Notes under the pieces: generated by a model | Databases searched by the model: none | Told to the model about the DNA's origin: nothing | Seen by the model: only the letters and a program-made list of their open reading frames with translations | Made by a program: the position numbers and the translations under genes | NCBI GenBank assembly: GCA_017556145.1 | Contig: JAFZCU010000201.1 | Location: 1 to 58,800 of the forward strand | Direction: 5' to 3' | DNA: 58,800 bases | DNA from: Prevotella sp. | Lineage (GTDB): Bacteria; Bacteroidota; Bacteroidia; Bacteroidales; Bacteroidaceae | In this document: piece by piece, positions 31,481-39,167 of the stretch | How positions within the stretch are numbered: the first letter of the stretch is position 1 | Layout of the letters: every line of letters begins with the position of its first letter

Positions 31481-33808
31481 ATGAAAGCAATAAAAATGAT
31501 TTGCATGGGTGCACTTTTAGCAGGATGTAGTGCGGCTCCTGATATGGAGCAGCAGATTGACGAACTCTACAGCAAGATGTCGCAGGAAGAGCGCATCGCC
31601 CAGTTGAAGAGTATGTATATGGACGACCTGTTCGACGAGCAGGGGAAATTAGACACGGCGAAGTGCCGCGAACTGATTCCCAACGGCATCGGACACTTCT
31701 CGCAGTTCTGTCTGCAACAGCCGCGAGACCCCAATGAGCTACGCGACCATGCTGCAGCCATCCAGGACTGGCTGATGCACCACACACCTAACGGCATACC
31801 GGCTTTGTTCCATGAGGAGGTGCTCTCGGGTATCAATACCGTGGGGTCGACCATCTATCCCCAGCAGATAGGTCAGGCAGGTTCGTTCAACCCGGAGTTG
31901 GCAGAACTCAAGACCCGTCAGACAAGTACGCAGTTACGAAAGATGGGTGGCATATTGGCGCTTTCGCCAATGGTCGATGTCTGTCGCACACCCAGTTTCA
32001 ATCGTTTGGAAGAGTCGTATGGCGAGGATGGCTACCTCTCTGCCGTGATGGGAACAGCCTTTGTCAGGGGCCTCCAGCAGGGCGACATGAAGCAAGGCGT
32101 GGGCGCCTGCTCTAAGCACTACCTCGGCTATGGCGGTGGCGGCGATGCCGAGGAGAAGGAACTGATGGAAGAAATCCTTCTGCCTCACGAGACGATGATC
32201 CATCTTACCGGCAGTGTGGCCGTAATGCCGGGCTATCACGATGTTCATGGCACAAGATGTGTGGCCAATAGTGAGATCCTTCAGGATATCCTGCGCGACT
32301 ATGTAGGTTTCGACGGCATGGTGGTGAGCGACTATACCGCCATCGACCAGATTCCAAACATCGACTCTACTGTTGAAAAGGCGGCAGCAGCTATCAATGC
32401 GGGCAACGACGTAGACTTCCCCTTCGGTGCCAACTATCAGTATCTTCAGGAGGCCATCGATAAGGGACTTGTTAAGCCCGAGGTTCTGGAGCGTGCTGTC
32501 AAGGATGTTCTCCGCATCAAGTTCCGCGCAGGTTTGTTTGATAAGGAGAATGCTTATCTTTATGCTAAGGAAGACATCAAACTCGATACACCCGAGGAGC
32601 GCCAGACGGCCTACGATATCGCAACCCAGTCGGTTGTGCTATTGGAGAACAATGGTGTGCTGCCTTTGAAGGATATTAAGAAAGTATTGCTCACGGGGCC
32701 TAACGCCAATACCATCTGGGCGATGTGCGGCGACTATACCTACCCCGCCATGTCGTACTTCTGGAAGATGAAGGATTATACATCGGAGGATCCCCATATC
32801 GTAAAGCTGCTTGAGGGTATGACCTCTCGCAAGCCAGAGGGCGTGGATGTGATGTACACCCGTGGTTGTGACTGGACAGAGGAGATTGAGACGAAATACG
32901 GCGAGCTGGGCGACGCTCGCGCCTGGGAGTACAACCTGCTACACCGCAAGGTGGACGCGGGTGAGAAGGCCGACAAGACAGAAGCACTGAAGATGGCCCA
33001 GCAGGCGGATGTGATTATCGCTGCTATGGGTGAGAACGTGATGCTCTGCGGTGAGAACCGCGACCGTCAGGGGCTGCGTCTGCCAGGCAAGCAGGAGCAG
33101 TTTGTCGAGGAACTGGTCAAGACGGGTAAGCCTGTGGTATTGGTAATGTTCGGTGGTAGAGCGCAAGTGGTGTCTGGCTTGGCAGAGAAGTGTGCTGCCG
33201 TGATCCAAGCCTGGTATCCCGGTGAGGAAGGCGGCAATGCCGTAGCCGACATCCTCTATGGCAAGGTATCGCCCTCTGCCAAACTCTCTGTAAGTTATCC
33301 GAATACTGAGATCTATGAACCCATCTGCTATAACCGTTCTACGGAAAAGGATCCGCGCGTACAATGGCCTTTCGGCTATGGCCTGAGCTACACGACATTT
33401 GACTATAAGAACCTGAAGATAGCGGAGGGAACCTCAACAGCCGACGAAAGTATCAGCCTTGAATTCGAGGTAACCAATACAGGAAAGCTGACTGGCGACG
33501 AGGTGGCACAGATCTATCTCTCACCCACAGCTGACAATCAGCAGATCCGACCCATCCAGTTGCAGGGCTTTGCCCGTGTGTCGCTCCAGCCAGGTGAGAC
33601 CAAGTTGGTAAAGGTGAAGCTCTGGACAGAGCAGTTTGGCTATTACAGTCATCAGGAGCAACGCCAATGGAACATCCAACCAGGCACGTTTATCGTGAAG
33701 GTCGGTGCGTCATCAACCGACATCCGACTGCAGGAACAAGTAACGCTGAAGGGCGAGCCCGTGGTGAAGCCCATAAGAGCGCACTACTTATCGCTTCTTG
33801 AACAATAA
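31481..33808 (+). CDS. GH3 beta-glycosidase lipoprotein
   Basis: 775 residues. The lipobox LLAGC (Cys16) gives a lipoprotein. The GH3 N-terminal barrel contains LFHEEVLSG, GVGACSKHYLGYGGG and the nucleophile box GFDGMVVSDYTAI with Asp284. The C-terminal alpha/beta sandwich (VVLLENNGVLPLKD, VIIAAMGENVMLCGENRDRQGLRLPG) and a fibronectin-like domain (NTGKLTGDEVAQIYLSP) complete the usual beta-glucosidase/beta-xylosidase layout. The substrate (glucose, xylose or arabinose) cannot be set by eye. It has its own promoter, and its 3' end overlaps the 3' end of the symporter on the other strand by 21 bases. Confidence 0.9.
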   Translation: MKAIKMICMGALLAGCSAAPDMEQQIDELYSKMSQEERIAQLKSMYMDDLFDEQGKLDTAKCRELIPNGIGHFSQFCLQQPRDPNELRDHAAAIQDWLMHHTPNGIPALFHEEVLSGINTVGSTIYPQQIGQAGSFNPELAELKTRQTSTQLRKMGGILALSPMVDVCRTPSFNRLEESYGEDGYLSAVMGTAFVRGLQQGDMKQGVGACSKHYLGYGGGGDAEEKELMEEILLPHETMIHLTGSVAVMPGYHDVHGTRCVANSEILQDILRDYVGFDGMVVSDYTAIDQIPNIDSTVEKAAAAINAGNDVDFPFGANYQYLQEAIDKGLVKPEVLERAVKDVLRIKFRAGLFDKENAYLYAKEDIKLDTPEERQTAYDIATQSVVLLENNGVLPLKDIKKVLLTGPNANTIWAMCGDYTYPAMSYFWKMKDYTSEDPHIVKLLEGMTSRKPEGVDVMYTRGCDWTEEIETKYGELGDARAWEYNLLHRKVDAGEKADKTEALKMAQQADVIIAAMGENVMLCGENRDRQGLRLPGKQEQFVEELVKTGKPVVLVMFGGRAQVVSGLAEKCAAVIQAWYPGEEGGNAVADILYGKVSPSAKLSVSYPNTEIYEPICYNRSTEKDPRVQWPFGYGLSYTTFDYKNLKIAEGTSTADESISLEFEVTNTGKLTGDEVAQIYLSPTADNQQIRPIQLQGFARVSLQPGETKLVKVKLWTEQFGYYSHQEQRQWNIQPGTFIVKVGASSTDIRLQEQVTLKGEPVVKPIRAHYLSLLEQ

Positions 33809-35248
33809 CGTGGCGAGGAACCCGATGAGGAAGATGGTCGTGGTACCGAGTACGATGGCAAGATAGCCATGTAGGCGGATGCCCGGCAGGTGCCACATAT
33901 CGGCCAACGAGATCCAGGCAATCACCAATACACCGCACACGCAGCCAAGCAGGGCTGCGGTGCGGTTGATTGTTTGTGGAATACAGCCCAACAGAAAGAG
34001 GCCCAACATACCGCCTGAGAAGATGCTCGACAGCGTCCACCAGGCATCGATGATGCTCTCCACGCTTAGCATGGCAATGGCGACAATGATACCTAACACG
34101 CCAACGAAGACACTCGAGAAGCGGAGTACTGCCAGGTGATGCCGATCAGTGGCGCCACGGAAGAAAGGCTTGAAATAATCCGTCAGCACAATGGTGGCGG
34201 CACTGGTGACACTCGTGGAGACCGTGCTCATGCCAGCCGCAAAGATCGAAGCAATCAGCAAGCCCCGCAACCCTACCGGCAGTTCGCTGACGATGAAGTA
34301 CGGAAACACATAGTCGGGCTTCGCTGCAATCTCGGCAGGCAGCAGTTGCGGATTGGCGGTATAATAGCTGTAGAGGGCAGAACCAATTAGAAAGAAGAGG
34401 GCAGAAACAGGGATAAAGAGGTAACCGCCAAAGAGGGCTGAGAAACGGGCATCGCGATCGGTCTTGGCAGCATGGTAACGCTGCACGTAGTTTTGGTCGA
34501 TGCCGTAGTTCTGCAGGTTGATGAAGATGCCATAGATGAGACAGACCCAGAACGTCGACTTGGTCAGATCGAGGGAGAATTCACCCAATGAGAACTTGTT
34601 GCCCGTTGGGGCGTTGATGGCCAGGTCGAAAGCCTGCATAGGTCCCTCGGGCATGCGGAATAACAGCAGACCAAGACATAGCACTGCTCCCCCGATGAGG
34701 ATGACACCTTGAATGGCATCCGCCCAGATAACGGCCTTCAGACCTCCCAGCATCGAGTAGATGATAATGCCAATGGAAGTGAGGATAATGACCGTATGGA
34801 TGTCCCACCCCATGAGGATGTACATCGGCACAGCGAGCAGGTAGAGGATCGATCCCATGCGGGCAATCTGTGTCAGCAGATAACAAGCCGAGGCATAAAG
34901 CCGTGCCCAGGCGCCGAATTTCTCTTCAAGGAAGGTATAGGCCGACACCGATCCGCTCTTACGATAGAACGGCACGAAATATCTGGCGGCAAAATAGCTG
35001 GCGACGGGGATGGATAGCGAGAAAACAAACGCGTTCCAGTCGGCAGCAAAAGCCTTGCCAGGATAACCGATATAGCTAATGCTCGACACATAGGTGGCGA
35101 AGATCGACATACCCACCACCCAGCCTGGTATCGAGTGACCTGCCGACGTGAATTCATCGGCAGAACTTCCCTTCCTGAAGAAGCTACAGCCGAACACCAC
35201 CACGCCAAGGGTGAAGACCAGGAAAACGATGAAGTCTATCGTATGCAT
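33788..35248 (-). CDS. Sodium/solute symporter (SSS family)
   Basis: 486 residues with about 13 hydrophobic segments. It opens MHTIDFIVFLVFTLGVVVFGCSFF, followed by SSADEFTSAGHSIPGWVVGMSIFATYVSSISYIGYPGKAFAADW, typical of SSS transporters for sugars or sugar acids such as sialic acid (NanT-like SSS). Further family segments are YSMLGGLKAVIWADAIQGVIL and ASIFAAGMSTVSTSVTSAATI. It starts inside the end of the aldolase-family gene (13-base overlap), so the two are co-expressed. The pairing suggests uptake of a 2-keto-3-deoxy sugar acid or its precursor. Confidence 0.85.
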   Translation of the reverse strand: MHTIDFIVFLVFTLGVVVFGCSFFRKGSSADEFTSAGHSIPGWVVGMSIFATYVSSISYIGYPGKAFAADWNAFVFSLSIPVASYFAARYFVPFYRKSGSVSAYTFLEEKFGAWARLYASACYLLTQIARMGSILYLLAVPMYILMGWDIHTVIILTSIGIIIYSMLGGLKAVIWADAIQGVILIGGAVLCLGLLLFRMPEGPMQAFDLAINAPTGNKFSLGEFSLDLTKSTFWVCLIYGIFINLQNYGIDQNYVQRYHAAKTDRDARFSALFGGYLFIPVSALFFLIGSALYSYYTANPQLLPAEIAAKPDYVFPYFIVSELPVGLRGLLIASIFAAGMSTVSTSVTSAATIVLTDYFKPFFRGATDRHHLAVLRFSSVFVGVLGIIVAIAMLSVESIIDAWWTLSSIFSGGMLGLFLLGCIPQTINRTAALLGCVCGVLVIAWISLADMWHLPGIRLHGYLAIVLGTTTIFLIGFLATLLFKKR

Positions 35249-36171
35249 AATTTCCCGTTTTCGATAGGGAGAGCATTGAGGGCCATGCGAATTTTATCAC
35301 GTTCAGGCGCATCGAACTTATAGAAAGGCGAAGCCACGAAATCATCGTTGATGATGCCCAGCAGAGACAACGCACATTTCAGACCTTTCAGATAGCTGGA
35401 GCCGTGCTTGCCAACGGTATAGATGGTAGTGCTGATCTGCATGATATACTGCTGGAGCTGACGCACACGAGCCAAGTCTCCTTGACTGGCAGCATCATAC
35501 ATAGCCACATAGAGTTCTGGGAACATATTGGCACCACCATTGATACCACCATGTGCCCCAAGGAGTATGCACTCTCCGGTGATTTCCTCAGGACCGACAA
35601 GCATCACAAAGTCCTGACGCTCCTGCATCTTATACATCACCGACTGGAAATAGACGGCATTGGCCGATGAGTCCTTGAAACCGATGACCTGCGGATTCTG
35701 CGCGATACGTCGCACGGTATCGGGTGCAAAACTCACTTTCACATGCGAGGGCATGTTATAGAGGAACACGGGCAACGGCAACTGAGGTACCAACTCCTCG
35801 TAGAACTGGGCCAATTCCGGTTGTCCGGTAGCGAAATAATAAGGCGGTGCACTCACCACTCCGTCGGCCCCGCAGTCGGCAGCCACCTTGGCCAGACGGA
35901 TACTCTCCACAATACTGGTGTCAGTGATACAAGCCAACAAGGGCAGACGACCGTGGTTGATACGACACGACTCCTTAATCATCTGTTTTCGGACATCGTA
36001 ACTCAGGCTTTGTTCCTCACCTGTGGTTCCAAGGATGAACAAGCCATGTACACCACCTGCAATCAGGTGTTCTATCAAACGTTCGAGACTCTCAATATCG
36101 AGGGTCTTGTTATCTTTCAACGGGGTTACAAGTGGCGGTATGATGCCACAAAGAGGTTTATTATGAATCAT
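35236..36171 (-). CDS. DapA/NanA-family aldolase
   Basis: 311 residues. The family motifs are all present: LGTTGEEQSLS (residues 48-57), catalytic Tyr138 in YNMP and the Schiff-base Lys166 in GFKDSS, with GAHGGINGGANMFPELY near 210. The family includes dihydrodipicolinate synthase, N-acetylneuraminate lyase and 2-keto-3-deoxy sugar acid aldolases. Placement beside a sodium symporter within a glycan locus argues for a catabolic aldolase rather than lysine synthesis. If the target is RG-II, the sugars Kdo and Dha would be plausible sources of substrate (inference). No signal peptide, so cytoplasmic. Confidence 0.82.
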   Translation of the reverse strand: MIHNKPLCGIIPPLVTPLKDNKTLDIESLERLIEHLIAGGVHGLFILGTTGEEQSLSYDVRKQMIKESCRINHGRLPLLACITDTSIVESIRLAKVAADCGADGVVSAPPYYFATGQPELAQFYEELVPQLPLPVFLYNMPSHVKVSFAPDTVRRIAQNPQVIGFKDSSANAVYFQSVMYKMQERQDFVMLVGPEEITGECILLGAHGGINGGANMFPELYVAMYDAASQGDLARVRQLQQYIMQISTTIYTVGKHGSSYLKGLKCALSLLGIINDDFVASPFYKFDAPERDKIRMALNALPIENGKLCIR

Positions 36172-36210
36172 TCCACAGCCTTTTTTTTCTTAAATGACGA
36201 TTCAGCAGGC

Positions 36211-36240
36211 GTTTTGTAACGTTCTGAGGGGGTACAAAAC
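36211..36240. promoter_or_regulatory. Inverted repeat in the divergent promoter region
   Basis: GTTTTGTA (36211-36218) and TACAAAAC (36233-36240) are exact reverse complements with a 14-base spacer. They lie 40 bases upstream of the aldolase start and 59 bases upstream of the GH2 start, an apt place for an operator. Confidence 0.55.
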
Positions 36241-36247
36241 ATAGAAG

Positions 36248-36283
36248 CGATAGTCCTAATATAAACGATAGTCCTAATATAAA
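36248..36283 (+). repeat. 18-base tandem direct repeat in the divergent promoter region
   Basis: CGATAGTCCTAATATAAA occurs twice head to tail (36248-36265 and 36266-36283), immediately upstream of the GH2 gene at 36299. This could be a pair of regulator half-sites. Confidence 0.8.
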
Positions 36284-36298
36284 AGGTAAATAAGAAAG

Positions 36299-39166
36299 AT
36301 GAGAAAAGTAATATTCTGCCTTCTAGCCCTTTTACCTTTGCCAGTCTGTGCATGGGCGCAGGATTATAATACCCATCGCCTGTATCTGAGCGGCACGGGC
36401 TGTGACGATATGGTGGAATGGGATTTCATGTGTACAGACGGACGCGACAGTGGTAAATGGACAAAAATCGGGGTGCCCTCATGTTGGGAACTGCAGGGTT
36501 TCGGCACCTATCAATACGGCATGCGCTTCTACGGCAAGGCCACGCCTGAGGGTATTGCCAATGAGAAGGGACTATACAAGACTGCGTTTACATTGCCAAA
36601 GGCTTGGGAAGGTTGGCAGATACAATTAGTTTTCGAGGCCGTCTTTACGGATGCCAATGTGACGATTAACGGACGAAAAGCCGGCAATGGGCTCTATCAG
36701 GGCGGTTTTACGAGGCATAATATCGATGTGTCTGACCGTGTCTTCTTCGGTTCAAAGAAAAACCGCCTTGAAGTAGAGGTGGCAAAGGAGAGTGCCAATC
36801 CGCAGGTGAACTTGGCTGAGCGACGTGCCGACTATTGGAACTTCGGCGGCATCTGGCGTCCTGTGTTTATCGTTGCCAAGCCTGCCCGAAACATACAGCG
36901 GGTTGCCATCGATGCCAAGGGCAACGGACTCTTTTCGGCTGATGTCTATCTGAACCGCGCCGTCGACGGCTCGAGGGTGAGTGTCGACATCATCGATTCC
37001 CAAGGAAAGACGGTGTCAACAAGCCCCACCTATATCATTGCCAGCGACAAGGCCAAAATAGAGATCCGCACAGACAATCCGAAACAATGGAATGCCGAGG
37101 AGCCAAATCTCTATACGGCCGTCTTCAAGTTGGCAGACGCCGATGGGAAGGCCCTTCATGTGGAGCGCCAGAAATTCGGTTTCCGCACCATCGAATATCG
37201 TCATACATATGCTGGCGATGAGGAGGATGGTGTATTTATCAATGGTCAGAAAGTGATAATGAAAGGTGTGAACCGTCATTCGTTCCGTCCTGAGAGTGGC
37301 CGTACATTATCCAAGGCGAAGAACATCGAGGATGTGAAACTCATCAAATCGATGAACATGAATGCCGTGCGTCTGAGTCACTATCCTGCTGACCCAGAGT
37401 TCCTTGATGCCTGCGACTCACTCGGCCTTTATGTGGAATGTGAACAGCCTGGCTGGCACTGGGCTCACGAAACCATCGTGGGCTCGCAGATTGTCGAGGA
37501 GATGGTGACACGCGACGTAAACCACCCCTCGATCATCTTCTGGAGCAACGGCAATGAAGGCGGCTTCAATGAAGAGCTCGAGCCGATATTCGCCAAGTTC
37601 GACCCCCAGCAGCGTGTGGTACTCTATCCCTGGGCGAACCGCAATGGTTTCGAGACCAAGCATTACCGTTCATGGGGCGAGACGGCTGAATATATGCGTC
37701 AGAAGGAAATCTTCATGCCAACGGAATTCCTGCACGGTCTCTATGATGGCGGTCATGGGGCTGGATTAAAGGACTACTGGAGACTGATGATGTCGAATCC
37801 GCGTTGTGCTGGCGGATTCCTATGGGACCTGATGGACCAGGCTGTGGCCAGGACGGATATGAATAATATCCTCGACCCAGTAGGCAACTTTGGCTCAGAC
37901 GGTATTGTGGGGCCTCACATGGAGAAGGAAGGAAGTTTCTATACAATCAAAGAGGTGTGGTCACCCATCCAAATTACAGCTTCGAGTTCTGAATTCGCAG
38001 CTTTCAACTCTCAGCACTTACTTCTCGGCAAAGAACTCAATATCAAAAACACCTACGATTTCACCAACCTGAAAGACTGCTCGCTGCGCTACCGCTGGAT
38101 TGACCTGCCGTACTATGGTGGAACAGAAGAGAAGGTTGTTTCCGAGGGTACGATAGCATTGCCAGCGGCTGAGCCCGGCGAAAGCGTTACCCTTCCATTA
38201 CCGAAAGGTAACGGTGCCATGCTCGAGCTCACCGCCACTGACCCGCAAGGCCAAGAGGTGATGACATGGCGTTTTCTGAAAAAGAACCAGTTCCCTTCAG
38301 ATTTCTTATTTGGGGCAGTTTCTCAAACTAAAGCCGAAACAGACAATACACTCACAGTAACAGTAGGCCCAAACTCTTACACCTTCTCAAAGAAGGACGG
38401 GTGCCTCATGAACGTAAAGACTGCTAAGCACAGCTATAATTTCGGCAACGGCCCACGTTTTGTGGCAGCCAAACGTGCCGATCGCAGCGATGATGGTTTC
38501 TATAATCACGATGACAAGGAGGCTTTCCAAAAGAAAACACAATATACAGAATATGCTGACCAAGGCGTATTTGATGGCTTTGAACTGGAAAATGGACATC
38601 TTATAGCCCACTATCGTCACGGCAGTCTGCAGACTGTTGAATGGAGGTTCTTCGATGACGGCAGCGTTTTGCTTTCGACCAATGCCACGTTCAACGGTGT
38701 GGTAGATATCATGGGCATCTGCTTCGACTACCCAGAAGCACTCGTCAAGAGTAAGCGGTGGGTGGGACGTGGCCCTTACCGCGTATGGAAAAACCGTATG
38801 GACGGACCCCAGTACGGCTACTGGCAAACTGACTACAATGATCCTATTCCGGGCGAAAGCTGGGAGTACCCCGAGTTCAAGGGTTACTTCGCCGGTGTTG
38901 AGTGGATGCAGTTGTTAACCAGCGAGGGCGCCATTGGTATCTCACCATCCCACAGTCTACAAGAACCCTTATTCCTCGGTGTATTCACCCCACGCGATGG
39001 TCGTGATCATCTGCTTTACGACCTGCCAGAAACAGGTATCTCTATCCTGAGAACTATTCCTGCCGTTCGAAACAAGGTAAACACCACCGACCTGAATGGT
39101 CCGTCGGCACAGCCAAACTGGGCAATGGGTAAAGAAAATATCAGTGCTATCTTAAGGTTTGAATAA
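36299..39166 (+). CDS. GH2 glycoside hydrolase (beta-galactosidase or beta-uronidase type)
   Basis: 955 residues with signal peptide MRKVIFCLLALLPLPVCAWAQ. A GH2 sugar-binding domain (VPSCWELQGFGTYQYGMRFYG, IQLVFEAVFTDANVTINGRKAG), immunoglobulin-like domain and TIM barrel (VNRHSFRPESGRTLSK, NAVRLSHYPADPEFLDACDSLGLYVECE) are followed by a long C-terminal beta region including VGRGPYRVWKNRMDG. Acid/base Glu420 is in WSNGNEGG and nucleophile Glu476 in PTEFLHG. It is not a close LacZ copy: the barrel ends in GGFLWDLMDQAVARTD. In RG-II loci, GH2 members with galacturonidase, glucuronidase or galactosidase activity are known; I cannot choose among them. It is first in the second enzyme run. Confidence 0.88.
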   Translation: MRKVIFCLLALLPLPVCAWAQDYNTHRLYLSGTGCDDMVEWDFMCTDGRDSGKWTKIGVPSCWELQGFGTYQYGMRFYGKATPEGIANEKGLYKTAFTLPKAWEGWQIQLVFEAVFTDANVTINGRKAGNGLYQGGFTRHNIDVSDRVFFGSKKNRLEVEVAKESANPQVNLAERRADYWNFGGIWRPVFIVAKPARNIQRVAIDAKGNGLFSADVYLNRAVDGSRVSVDIIDSQGKTVSTSPTYIIASDKAKIEIRTDNPKQWNAEEPNLYTAVFKLADADGKALHVERQKFGFRTIEYRHTYAGDEEDGVFINGQKVIMKGVNRHSFRPESGRTLSKAKNIEDVKLIKSMNMNAVRLSHYPADPEFLDACDSLGLYVECEQPGWHWAHETIVGSQIVEEMVTRDVNHPSIIFWSNGNEGGFNEELEPIFAKFDPQQRVVLYPWANRNGFETKHYRSWGETAEYMRQKEIFMPTEFLHGLYDGGHGAGLKDYWRLMMSNPRCAGGFLWDLMDQAVARTDMNNILDPVGNFGSDGIVGPHMEKEGSFYTIKEVWSPIQITASSSEFAAFNSQHLLLGKELNIKNTYDFTNLKDCSLRYRWIDLPYYGGTEEKVVSEGTIALPAAEPGESVTLPLPKGNGAMLELTATDPQGQEVMTWRFLKKNQFPSDFLFGAVSQTKAETDNTLTVTVGPNSYTFSKKDGCLMNVKTAKHSYNFGNGPRFVAAKRADRSDDGFYNHDDKEAFQKKTQYTEYADQGVFDGFELENGHLIAHYRHGSLQTVEWRFFDDGSVLLSTNATFNGVVDIMGICFDYPEALVKSKRWVGRGPYRVWKNRMDGPQYGYWQTDYNDPIPGESWEYPEFKGYFAGVEWMQLLTSEGAIGISPSHSLQEPLFLGVFTPRDGRDHLLYDLPETGISILRTIPAVRNKVNTTDLNGPSAQPNWAMGKENISAILRFE

Positions 39167-39167
39167 T

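Noticed and set aside
33504-33514. GTGGCACAG in the GH3 gene
   Set aside because: It codes EVAQIYL, a conserved motif of the GH3 fibronectin-like domain, and has no palindromic flanks.
36248-36283. Tandem repeat considered as a small CRISPR array
   Set aside because: There are only two head-to-tail copies with no spacers and no cas genes in the window.
37980-38040. Ser/Phe-rich stretch SSSEFAAFNSQHLLLG in the GH2 gene as another repeat-coded insertion
   Set aside because: Its DNA looks somewhat repetitive (TTCTGAATTC, AACTCTCAGC) but I found no exact second copy in the window, so it is not reported as a repeat.
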